Positions 1 through 5,702 are shown, counted from the first letter of the stretch. The stretch is 6,020 bases of DNA from Spirochaetaceae bacterium (GCA_031280705.1 JAITGJ010000111.1:1-6020); one strand, 5' to 3'. Numbers and translations are program-made. Notes: a model not told the origin generated them from the letters alone.

Positions 1-195
1 TGGGCACTTGACCGTTTTTACGAACGATGGTAGCATACGCTCGTAATGAAAGCGTTTGAGACGGCAAAGCGTAATATGCTCCGGAACAGCCAGATTTGGC
101 ACGGTTCTTACCCACACACCGCCATCTTTTTTAGGGGACAGATCCGCCCGCAGGGCGGCGCCCCCGCTTTTCTCCCGGCATAACTCTGTATCCAA
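1..195 (-). CDS. possible partial open frame running off the left edge
   Basis: An uninterrupted minus-strand frame enters from the left edge and stays open for 65 codons, up to a TTG at 193-195. A TAA lies just upstream of that TTG. The conceptual product includes DGGVWVRTVPNLAVPEH and a basic stretch, CRLKRFHYERMLPSFVKTVK, ending at the edge. I do not recognise it. No Shine-Dalgarno precedes the TTG, and the only in-frame ATG is close to the edge. A second minus frame is also open over 1-120, so openness is weak evidence. It could be the 5' end of a real gene, a degraded gene, or chance. The two plus frames I read from the edge stop within about 45 bases. Confidence 0.2.
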   Translation of the reverse strand, partial: MDTELCREKSGGAALRADLSPKKDGGVWVRTVPNLAVPEHITLCRLKRFHYERMLPSFVKTVKCP

Positions 196-197
196 TT

Positions 198-331
198 AAC
201 AAGGGAGAAGAATCTCTTCCAATAAGGAAGAAGAACCTCTTCCAACAAGGGAGAGGAATCTCTTCCAATAAGGGAGAAGAACCTCTCCCAACAAGGGAGA
301 AGAACCTCTCCCAACAAGGAAAGGCACCTCT
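198..331. repeat. 23-bp imperfect tandem repeat of hairpin units (about 5.8 copies)
   Basis: Units begin at 198, 221, 244, 267, 290 and 313, the last being partial. Each full unit is AA(C/T)AA followed by an 18-base inverted repeat such as GGGAGA-AGAACC-TCTCCC. Units 4 and 5 pair perfectly as GGGAGA/TCTCCC. Unit 2 pairs perfectly as GGAAGA/TCTTCC, so both arms changed together. Units 1 and 3 pair with one G-T wobble. The sixth unit is degraded. Because 23 is not a multiple of three, the array cannot encode a regular peptide repeat. The minus-strand open frames crossing it (rich in ERFFSL and SSPLLEE) are therefore likely artefacts. It lies between the left edge and the lipoprotein gene at 399. 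Confidence 0.85.
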
Positions 332-351
332 AAAAACTTCAGGTTTTAGAG
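328..351. repeat. hairpin after the tandem array
   Basis: CTCTAAAA (328-335) is the exact reverse complement of TTTTAGAG (344-351). Inside, after one A/G mismatch, C337 can pair with G342 around a TTCA loop. The last degraded 23-bp unit runs into the left arm. Its right arm overlaps the region expected for the -35 element of the lipoprotein gene, so it could be an operator, a terminator-like structure for incoming transcription, or the array boundary. Confidence 0.6.
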
Positions 352-367
352 ATGAACCGCCTAAAAT
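338..367 (+). promoter_or_regulatory. possible promoter of the SUMF1-like lipoprotein gene
   Basis: TAAAAT at 362-367 matches five of six bases of a sigma-70 -10 box. TTCAGG at 338-343, 18 bp upstream, matches the -35 consensus at only three of six. Transcription would begin near 374, giving a leader of about 25 nt. The ribosome site before the ATG is weak (GAGAG at 389-393, 5 nt spacing). Confidence 0.3.
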
Positions 368-398
368 ACCGGCGGCGGCCCTGTCAAAGAGAGATAAC

Positions 399-1274
399 AT
401 GAGAAAAGCAATCCTTTTGGGCGCGGCATTGTTTGTGGCGCTGCTGGCGCTGGGCTGTAGTACCGGGACTGGTGAGCCGGTGGATAAGCCCCCCAAGGGC
501 TTTGTGCTGGTGGCGGGGGGGACCTTTACCATGGGAAGCCCCGCCGAAGAGGAAAACCGCTACAGCGACGAAGTCGAGCATCAGGTACGGGTGAAGAGCT
601 TTTATATGGGGAAGTACGAGGTAACCCAGCGGGAGTGGGAGGAGGTGATGGGTACGACCCTTTCCCGGCAGCGGGACACGGCGCAGACGGCGGCAGGGAC
701 GAGCGGGTGGAGCTTGTACGGGGAAGGGGATAGTTACCCCATGTACTATGTAAACTGGCTTGAGGCGGTGGAGTACTGCAACACGCGGAGCATGAATGAG
801 GGGCTGACCCTGGTGTATACCATCGATATCGATGGGGACTCGGTTACCCGCGACTGGAACGCCAACGGGTACCGGCTGCCTACCGAGGCTGAATGGGAGT
901 ATGCGGCGAAGGGAGGGAACAGTTCTTCGTCATATCTGTATTCCGGGAGCGACACCGTGGGGGATGTGGCGTGGTATAACGGGAACAGCGAAGGCACAAC
1001 CCATCCGGTGGGGACCAAAGCGCCGAATGAGGCGGGGATATATGACATGAGCGGGAATGTGCAGGAGTGGTGCGGGGACTGGTACGGTAACTACGGTAAC
1101 TACGGTAACGGAGTACAGACAGACCCCAGCGGCCCGTCCTCCGGCTTTGGCCGCGTGCTTCGCGGCGGATGCTGGCGCTTCGAAGCGCGGAGGGTCCGTT
1201 CCGCCTACCGGAACGGCCTCGCCCCGTCCTACCGGCGCCAGGACCTTGGCTTTCGGCTGGTGCGCTCCCTGTAA
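399..1274 (+). CDS. SUMF1/FGE-like (C-type-lectin fold) lipoprotein, catalytically inactive type
   Basis: This is a 291-residue exported protein. Residues 1-20 form a lipoprotein signal (basic MRK, hydrophobic core, LLALGC with Cys20 as the likely lipidated residue), so the mature protein should be membrane-anchored outside the cytoplasm. The rest is a formylglycine-generating-enzyme-like sulfatase-modifying-factor domain: FVLVAGGTFTMGS (35-47), YEVTQREWEEVMG (73-85), YPMYYVNWLEAVEYCN (113-128), GYRLPTEAEWEYAAKGG (157-173), YDMSGNVQEWCGDW (215-228), RVLRGGCW (252-259) and LGFRLVRS (283-290). The two catalytic cysteines of true FGE, which lie after the GGS motif, are absent, so sulfatase activation is unlikely. 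Binding or display is a better guess, as in treponemal TvpA, a DGR target with this fold. The start is fixed by the signal peptide. It is convergent with the PPC-repeat gene. Confidence 0.9.
   Translation: MRKAILLGAALFVALLALGCSTGTGEPVDKPPKGFVLVAGGTFTMGSPAEEENRYSDEVEHQVRVKSFYMGKYEVTQREWEEVMGTTLSRQRDTAQTAAGTSGWSLYGEGDSYPMYYVNWLEAVEYCNTRSMNEGLTLVYTIDIDGDSVTRDWNANGYRLPTEAEWEYAAKGGNSSSSYLYSGSDTVGDVAWYNGNSEGTTHPVGTKAPNEAGIYDMSGNVQEWCGDWYGNYGNYGNGVQTDPSGPSSGFGRVLRGGCWRFEARRVRSAYRNGLAPSYRRQDLGFRLVRSL
1083..1109 (+). repeat. three perfect 9-bp repeats inside the SUMF1-like gene
   Basis: TACGGTAAC occurs at 1083-1091, 1092-1100 and 1101-1109, in frame, encoding Tyr-Gly-Asn three times (residues 229-237). 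The loop follows the conserved SGNVQEW motif. Slippage here would change loop length by three residues without shifting frame. Confidence 0.9.
1170..1250 (+). other. candidate DGR-type variable region at the lipoprotein C-terminus
   Basis: Residues 258-284 are the ligand-facing end of the SUMF1/C-lectin domain. Many codons have the form NNC (TGC, CGC, TTC, TAC, GGC, CTC, GCC, GAC), as expected if AAC or AGC template codons were mutated at adenines. The stretch is adenine-poor (about 10 A in 119 bases from 1153 to 1271). Conserved anchors remain: RVLRGG before, APSY within, LGFRLV after. GAA, CGG and AGG codons do not fit the simplest template. No reverse transcriptase or template repeat is in the window, so this is inference by analogy with treponemal DGR proteins. 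Confidence 0.35.
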
Positions 1275-1308
1275 CGCGGAGGCCCCGGAGAAAGCCCGGT
1301 TGTCCGCG
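1275..1308 (+). repeat. inverted repeat immediately after the lipoprotein stop codon
   Basis: CGCGGA (1275-1280), directly after the TAA, is the reverse complement of TCCGCG (1303-1308). A CCGG/CCGG pair lies inside. No T-run follows, so it is a weak terminator candidate. A hairpin just past a variable region is also typical of DGR targets. Confidence 0.3.
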
Positions 1309-1367
1309 CCCCGCGCCTGACACCCCGCGCGTTCCGTGGGCGGTTTGCGCCGTGCCTGTGCGCTATC

Positions 1368-1400
1368 GAAAACGGCCGGAACGGCGGATGGCGCGGCCGT
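1368..1400 (-). terminator. probable terminator of the PPC-repeat gene
   Basis: On the minus strand, shortly after the stop at 1406, ACGGCCG (1400-1394) pairs with CGGCCGT (1378-1372), followed by TTTC. The 7-bp GC-rich stem encloses a 15-base loop, and counting the last stem T the U-tract is four. It is a plausible but short-tailed intrinsic terminator. Confidence 0.4.
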
Positions 1401-1405
1401 ACGCA

Positions 1406-2956
1406 CTATTCCCGCGTAACCGAAAGGACATAGTTTCCGGCGGGGTCCCGGTCCAGGGTGCTTACCTTGATGTAGTAGGTTCCCGGCTGGAGGTCTACCG
1501 AAATATACGCGTCATAGGTGTCGCCTGAGTCATCGTCTTCGGCAATGACTTCCTCGCTTGAGTCGAGGAGTTCCAGATAGGTATCCTGTTCCGTACCGGA
1601 CGCGCCCCGCGCGCGGATTCCGTAGCGGCCCGCCTGGGTAATACGGATGCGCGCCCAGTCAATATCCGCGGCGCCGGTAAAATTCCGCGTTTGATTTTGG
1701 CCAACTTCAATGTCTTTTGCCTGGGAAAGCTGATTATCCGGCTCGTAGGCGTCCTGCGCGGCGGGTTCCCGCACGCGGGTAAAGAGGGTGTATACGCCAC
1801 GGGAAGAACTGCCGGAGTACAGGCTGGCTTTGATATAGAAAGCGCCTTCCGGAAGATTAACCGTTACACGGGCGTTGTTCCCGTCTCCTGAATCATCATC
1901 TTCCGCGAGGCGTCCGCCGTTCGCGTCGTAAATGGTGAGAAAGGTGTCCAGTGCGCCCTCGGTGTAAACAGTAACGAGCGCGCCGCCGGAAGGAACTTCG
2001 GCGCGGTACCAGTCTTCATCGCCGGAAAAGAGGAAGGCGCGGAAACCGCTTTCTTCGTTCAGCGTAATGGCTGTCGCCTGTTCCCGCGTATTGTTCGGTT
2101 CAACGGCTTCATCGGCAATGGTTTCGGGGAAAACCTGAAAACGGTACGCGCCGGTATGGGAACTGTAGCCCCGGATCATCGCCACATAGCGCTTGCCCGC
2201 TTCGGCGTTAAAAGTAATCCGCGCGTTGGTATCTTCGCCGCCGTCATCGTCAGAAGCGACCCGCGTGCCTTCTTCGTTGTAAAGCTCCATCATTGTATCA
2301 AGGCTGCCGGACGTTTCCGCGGTCAGCATAACCGTAACCGGACTTACGATGAGGAACCAGTCCCGGTCGTCCGCCGCGTGAATGGTGCGGGAAATCCACG
2401 GGCCGCCGATCTCTGCCGGAACGGGATTTTCCTGACTGTCAGGTTCGTGCGCATCCCGGCGCGTGCCGCCGCCCTCCGTTCTGCCGGGCTGTTCAAGCAG
2501 AGCGGCGATCCACGGGGTTTTTTCAAAATCACTGTGCCAGGCGGCGATGATTGATGAATCTTCTGTTTTGACGAGCCGCACGGCGACACGCACCGCGTTC
2601 CCCACGTCAAGAATGTCCGCGCTTATCAGATAATCCCCTCCGGCGGTGGCGGCGGGAGGCGTGTCGATAATCACATAGGGCCGTGCTTCAAGATTGGCGA
2701 GCGCGCCCTGGAGGTTTGACCGAAGCAGATCTCCCAGCGGCGACTCTTCCCCCTGAACGGAAAAACGGCCCAGGGCAAGCGAAAACGGTTCGCTGCCCCG
2801 CGCCAGTGTTCTCAGCCGGAGGTAAAGCCGGGTTACCAGGGCATCGGTAATCCGGTCCATGTCTCCCAGGGTTTCGGGCCGTTCCTGGGAAACGAGGGGG
2901 TGGCCCAGCAGACAAACGAGCAGTGCCGCCGCAAAAATATGTTTTTTATGCGCCAT
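1406..2956 (-). CDS. secreted protein with CsgG/FlgO-like N-terminus and three PPC domains
   Basis: The product is 516 residues. The ATG at 2956 is chosen over an upstream in-frame ATG at 3070 because it starts a clear signal peptide (MAHKKHIFAAALLVCLLG, cleavage near residues 22-24) and follows AGGAGG by 7 nt. Residues about 30-155 (LGRFSVQGEESPLGDLLRSN ... YLISADI ... VRVAVRLVKTEDSSIIAAW) resemble the periplasmic CsgG/FlgO/LpoB-type fold; this is pattern-level recognition. Three pre-peptidase C-terminal beta-sandwich domains follow at about 171-276, 286-395 and 405-516. Each has EP(D/N), an acidic segment ending in DW, a (L)DT strand, an acidic DDD(S/G)G(D/E) turn and a final Tyr-rich strand. 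No protease or other catalytic domain is attached. A cell-envelope binding or assembly role is inferred. It is convergent with the SUMF1-like gene and 225 bp downstream of hisS. Confidence 0.85.
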   Translation of the reverse strand: MAHKKHIFAAALLVCLLGHPLVSQERPETLGDMDRITDALVTRLYLRLRTLARGSEPFSLALGRFSVQGEESPLGDLLRSNLQGALANLEARPYVIIDTPPAATAGGDYLISADILDVGNAVRVAVRLVKTEDSSIIAAWHSDFEKTPWIAALLEQPGRTEGGGTRRDAHEPDSQENPVPAEIGGPWISRTIHAADDRDWFLIVSPVTVMLTAETSGSLDTMMELYNEEGTRVASDDDGGEDTNARITFNAEAGKRYVAMIRGYSSHTGAYRFQVFPETIADEAVEPNNTREQATAITLNEESGFRAFLFSGDEDWYRAEVPSGGALVTVYTEGALDTFLTIYDANGGRLAEDDDSGDGNNARVTVNLPEGAFYIKASLYSGSSSRGVYTLFTRVREPAAQDAYEPDNQLSQAKDIEVGQNQTRNFTGAADIDWARIRITQAGRYGIRARGASGTEQDTYLELLDSSEEVIAEDDDSGDTYDAYISVDLQPGTYYIKVSTLDRDPAGNYVLSVTRE

Positions 2957-2963
2957 GTGATTT

Positions 2964-2969
2964 CCTCCT
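2964..2969 (-). promoter_or_regulatory. Shine-Dalgarno that fixes the PPC-gene start
   Basis: AGGAGG on the minus strand lies 7 nt before the ATG at 2956. It supports that start over the longer frame beginning at 3070. The extra 38 residues of the longer form (rich in Arg, Pro and His) do not look like a signal sequence. Confidence 0.85.
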
Positions 2970-3002
2970 GGCATTGGACAAGTTCCCGCGCCGTGTACCG
3001 CA

Positions 3003-3015
3003 GCATCATTGATGC
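3003..3015. repeat. 13-bp palindrome in the PPC-gene leader
   Basis: GCATCA-T-TGATGC is a perfect palindrome around one base, about 47 bp upstream of the PPC-gene ATG. It could be a small operator or chance. In the rest of 2957-3181, between hisS and this gene, I see no confident promoter. A run reading CGAAAA ... TTTTCG around a CCGGCCGG core (about 3084-3110) might weakly terminate hisS transcription. Confidence 0.3.
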
Positions 3016-3181
3016 GTGCATGGCGCCTGTTTTTTGGCGAACGTTGTTTAATAACGGTTGTCATTAACAACTCTTTTTATGCAAGCGAAAAACAGCCGCC
3101 GGCCGGTTTTCGGTCCGGGAAAAACCCGCTTCCACCGGAACGCGGCAATTTACCGCACAAATCAGAAACAGCCGCACGTTT

Positions 3182-4543
3182 TTAGTCCGGCAGTTGTCCC
3201 GTCATTTTAATAATATCTTCCACGCCAAGCCCGTCCGTGGTACGGCGGGAAGCAAGATCCCGCAGCGCAAGATTCCGCGCCGTTTCCCCTGCCGCCGCGC
3301 CGGAAGCGGGAATAATCACCCACGCCGCTCCCTTTTTTTCCGCCTGAATAAACTGCCGCGTAAGTTTCTTTTCCGCGTCTTTATCCGCTTCCCCGGTTTT
3401 GCCGGCGGCGGCTCCCGTTTCCAGCAGTACTTCGCAGCAAATTCCCGCGCGGCGAAACCGCTCCGCGAGCGTCTGACACACGCCGGCGTCTTCCTCGCGC
3501 ACACAGGCAACCGCGAGGCGCGCCCAGGTTTTCTGTTCCGCGAGGCGGCCCCGGCTTTCCAGCGCCGCGATAAGCCGGTCCAGGCCGATGGACGCACCCA
3601 CGCCGCTTATCCGGTCTTTTGAGTACAGCCCGGCGAGGTTGTCGTAGCGCCCGCCGGAACAAACGGAACCGATGGCCGGATCGTCCGCCAGAAATGTTTC
3701 ATACACAATGCCCGTGTAATAATCAAGGCCACGTGTAATGGAAGGATCGAGCATGAAGGAATCCGCCGCGCCCGCGTCCGTTATGTTGCGCCACAGGAGC
3801 CGGAGGCGTTCCGTTTCCGGGCTTTCCCCGCCGGAAAGGGCGGCCAGGCGTGAAAGGGTTTCCTCATAGGTTCCCCCGGCGCTGATATACGTCAAGATCG
3901 CCTCCGCGCCTTCAGTCCCGGCAATGTCCGCGAGCAGCCGCCGGGTTTCCGTCTCACCAATTTTTGCGAGTTTGTCCACGGCGCGGAGAATGGCGGCGGA
4001 CGCCGAACGTACGCCGGTTTTTTCCAAAAAACGGTTAAAAAGTCCGCGATGATTGATGCGTATCCGCGCTTCCCCCGCCCCAATGTCCCGCAGGATGTTC
4101 CGCATCATCAGCATGATCTCAAAATCCGCCGCGGCGCTGTCTGAACCAACGATGTCAAAATCGCATTGGGTAAATTCCCGATAGCGCCCGCGCTGGGAAT
4201 TCTCTCCGCGCCAGACTTTGGCGATGTGGTAGCGCTTGAACGGAAAAACAAGTTCGCCGCGGTACTGCGCAACAAAGCGGGCAAACGGTACGGTAAGATC
4301 ATAACGCAGCGCTACATCCCGGTCCCCGTGGTCGCGGAAGCGGTAAACCTGCTTTTCCGTTTCGCCGCCGCCCTTGCCAAGGAGTATTTCCGTATATTCC
4401 AGCGCGGGGGTGTCAATCGGCACAAACCCGTAAAGACGGAAATCCGTTTCGATTTTTTCCACCAGCGTGCGCCGTGCGATTTCCGCAGCGGGGAGAAAAT
4501 CCCGGAACCCCTTGAGGATTTTCGGTTCAATCAAAACGGCCAT
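3182..4543 (-). CDS. hisS: histidyl-tRNA synthetase
   Basis: This class II aminoacyl-tRNA synthetase (453 residues) charges tRNA-His with histidine using ATP, in the cytoplasm. Visible signatures are LKGFRDFLP near the start, the ETEKQVYRF segment (62-69), the LRYDLTVPFARF strand (79-90), motif 2 (FPFKRYHIAKVWRGE to REFTQCDFDIVG, 100-133), the HisRS-specific LDYYTGIVYE (273-282), SGGRYDNL (296-303) and motif 3 GVGASIGLDRL (314-324). The C-terminal anticodon-binding domain covers about 343-453. It carries an Ala/Gly/Lys-rich insertion near 377-393, making the protein somewhat longer than the roughly 424 residues of E. coli HisRS. The start is right because MAVLIEPKILKGFRDF matches the usual N-terminus. 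There is no Shine-Dalgarno, and a -10 box lies only 7 bp upstream. Confidence 0.97.
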   Translation of the reverse strand: MAVLIEPKILKGFRDFLPAAEIARRTLVEKIETDFRLYGFVPIDTPALEYTEILLGKGGGETEKQVYRFRDHGDRDVALRYDLTVPFARFVAQYRGELVFPFKRYHIAKVWRGENSQRGRYREFTQCDFDIVGSDSAAADFEIMLMMRNILRDIGAGEARIRINHRGLFNRFLEKTGVRSASAAILRAVDKLAKIGETETRRLLADIAGTEGAEAILTYISAGGTYEETLSRLAALSGGESPETERLRLLWRNITDAGAADSFMLDPSITRGLDYYTGIVYETFLADDPAIGSVCSGGRYDNLAGLYSKDRISGVGASIGLDRLIAALESRGRLAEQKTWARLAVACVREEDAGVCQTLAERFRRAGICCEVLLETGAAAGKTGEADKDAEKKLTRQFIQAEKKGAAWVIIPASGAAAGETARNLALRDLASRRTTDGLGVEDIIKMTGQLPD

Positions 4544-4550
4544 GCCATTG

Positions 4551-4580
4551 ATTATAGTACATGTTCCGGGAAGAAGTCTA
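4551..4580 (-). promoter_or_regulatory. hisS promoter, positioned for a leaderless transcript
   Basis: On the minus strand TATAAT (4556-4551) is a perfect -10 hexamer. TAGACT (4580-4575) matches four of six -35 bases with an 18-bp spacer. The first base expected to be transcribed, about 7 nt past the -10, falls at about 4542-4545, on the ATG at 4543. The lack of any ribosome-binding site before this ATG fits leaderless translation. Confidence 0.6.
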
Positions 4581-4593
4581 CTGCCCAGGGCGA

Positions 4594-4703
4594 GCGCACT
4601 ATGTATGCTAACTCTTTATGCTGTAAAGAATTACGATTTTAGCCCTAAAAAATGACTGTAAGCTAATTCCTTATACCATAAGGAATTAGAAATCATAGTG
4701 CGC
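4594..4703. repeat. 110-bp cloverleaf-like inverted-repeat element
   Basis: The outer arms GCGCACTATG (4594-4603) and CATAGTGCGC (4694-4703) are perfect reverse complements and extend outward with mismatches to about 4585/4712. Inside are three hairpins. Hairpin A is TAACTCTTTA (4609-4618) with TAAAGAATTA (4624-4633), one C-A mismatch. The middle hairpin is TTTTAG-CC-CTAAAA (4637-4650). Hairpin B is a perfect CTAATTCCTTAT-ACC-ATAAGGAATTAG (4663-4689). A and B are copies offset by 55 bp (22 of 30 bases alike), including a T-A to C-G paired change (4615/4627 against 4670/4682). It could be a structured RNA in the 3' region of the MBL transcript, a small non-autonomous mobile element, or a cruciform. 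No target-site duplication was seen. Confidence 0.75.
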
Positions 4704-4707
4704 TGGC

Positions 4708-4738
4708 CCGGGTTTTGCGGCATCGCCGCAAAACCCGG
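4708..4738. repeat. perfect 14-bp-stem hairpin
   Basis: CCGGGTTTTGCGGC (4708-4721) pairs perfectly with GCCGCAAAACCCGG (4725-4738) around ATC. It follows the 110-bp element, and its left arm overlaps bases that could instead pair with 4585-4590, so the two structures may compete. It is too strong to be chance. No T-run follows on either strand, which is atypical for an intrinsic terminator of the MBL gene. Confidence 0.8.
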
Positions 4739-4751
4739 TACGTTACGCGAA

Positions 4752-4786
4752 CCCGGTCATATCCGCATCCATGCGATATGGCCGGG
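4752..4786. repeat. long imperfect hairpin just downstream of the MBL gene
   Basis: CCCGGTCATATCCGCAT pairs with ATGCGATATGGCCGGG over about 16 bp, with one T-G wobble, one bulged C and a CC loop. It lies 25 bp past the MBL stop codon on the minus strand and could end or protect that transcript, although no T-run follows. Confidence 0.7.
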
Positions 4787-4810
4787 GGCTTAGCCGTTCC
4801 GGGGCCGCGT

Positions 4811-5689
4811 TTACCGCAGTTTCCAGAGCAGGTAATTGTTTTTGGTTTCCATTGCAACAATGCCGCTACCGGACAAATAACTCAAGTATGATTTGACGGT
4901 ACTTCCGGCAAGGGCATACTGTGTAATATCCATTTTGAGGCCGTAGATGTCAAACAGTCCCTTTAGAATTTCCTCAAAGGGAGCGGGTTTTTTGCAGAGG
5001 CATTTGATATGTTCCACAATTTCAAGCACTTTTTGCCGGTTGATACGGACAAGCGGCCCCATGGTCCGGGCCGTATCGGCATGGGCAGGTACAAACAGTT
5101 TTCCGTTGATATGTTCAATGGCATCCAGTGTCTTCAGATATTCGGCAACATCATATATAAACGATATATGATACTTTGCGAGGACAGCTTCACCGGATAC
5201 ACTGTCGCCCAAAAAATATACGTCATCGGGAGTTTTTACGCCAATCATGTCAAAATAGTGCCCTTTCAGGGGGAACAGTTCCATATCTGGCGGCGGGATA
5301 AAGTCCGCGCTATCTTCGGCAGGGCATGGCTCGGCAAGCAAAAATTTATGGCGAAGCTCCCGGACAGGAAAACCGCCAAATAAAAAAGCGGGTTCAAGAA
5401 CAGGGTATGCGCAAAATGCCTTTTCAATGCCGCATGCGTATATTTTGCACCCGGTTTTCCCGGCAAGAAATGCATTGCCGCCCATGTGGTCGGCGTTGGA
5501 ATGGGTGTTGATAATGACATCCAGTGTCCAGTTGTTTTCGCCAAGAATGTTCAGTATTTTTCTTCCCGCCTCCCGGCTGTTTCCGCTGTCAATCAAAATT
5601 ATGCTGCCGCCGGAAAGGCGGTATATGCCCACTTTTGCCGGAGCGTCAATGAAGAATGTATTTTCACCGGCCCGTATCAATTCAAACAT
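4811..5689 (-). CDS. metallo-beta-lactamase-fold metallohydrolase
   Basis: This is a 292-residue soluble protein. The ATG at 5689 is chosen because MFELIRAGENTFFID begins the usual MBL fold and AGGGAG sits 7 nt upstream; the frame extends 68 codons further up with no recognisable content. Motifs: ILIDSGNS (31-38); the metal motif as THSNADHMGG (62-71), giving His63, Asp67 and His68 with Asn65 where HxHxDH has its second His; GHYFDMIGV (143-151; His144); YFLGDSVSGE (158-167; Asp162); and VPAHAD (200-205; His203). After about residue 222 the tail looks like a winged-helix domain (STVKSYLSYLSGSGIVAME), as in many MBL hydrolases. Substrate is unknown; hydrolysis of a thioester, phosphoester or similar is possible. 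It is upstream of and co-oriented with hisS but 267 bp away, so separate transcription is likely. Confidence 0.9.
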   Translation of the reverse strand: MFELIRAGENTFFIDAPAKVGIYRLSGGSIILIDSGNSREAGRKILNILGENNWTLDVIINTHSNADHMGGNAFLAGKTGCKIYACGIEKAFCAYPVLEPAFLFGGFPVRELRHKFLLAEPCPAEDSADFIPPPDMELFPLKGHYFDMIGVKTPDDVYFLGDSVSGEAVLAKYHISFIYDVAEYLKTLDAIEHINGKLFVPAHADTARTMGPLVRINRQKVLEIVEHIKCLCKKPAPFEEILKGLFDIYGLKMDITQYALAGSTVKSYLSYLSGSGIVAMETKNNYLLWKLR

Positions 5690-5696
5690 CGGCTTG

Positions 5697-5702
5697 CTCC
5701 CT
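5697..5702 (-). promoter_or_regulatory. Shine-Dalgarno fixing the MBL start
   Basis: AGGGAG on the minus strand lies 7 nt before the ATG at 5689. It decides against the longer frame starting at 5893, which would begin inside the 36-bp palindrome. Confidence 0.8.

Noticed and set aside
198..331. Tandem repeats read as a CRISPR array
   Set aside because: The units are contiguous with no spacers, and no cas gene is present.
108..532. Minus-strand open frames of 69 and 133 codons across the 23-bp array and the lipoprotein start
   Set aside because: The array has few stops in these frames and its 23-bp period shifts the frame each unit. The longer one also overlaps the start of the well-supported lipoprotein gene. 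No homology or ribosome site supports them.
880..1406. Long Arg/Pro/Ala-rich frames opposite and beside the lipoprotein C-terminus
   Set aside because: Typical shadow frames in GC-rich DNA, overlapping a convincing gene.
2957..3070. Upstream 38-codon extension of the PPC-repeat protein
   Set aside because: The signal peptide and the AGGAGG both point to the ATG at 2956.
3084..3110. hisS terminator around a CCGGCCGG core with flanking A and T runs
   Set aside because: Pairing is broken by unpaired bases and the usable stem is only about 3-4 bp, so it is mentioned only as a weak possibility.
4594..4703. Element read as an integron attC site or a tRNA
   Set aside because: The attC core motifs (RYYYAAC / GTTRRRY) are not at the arm ends, and no tRNA T-loop or anticodon-arm signature is present.
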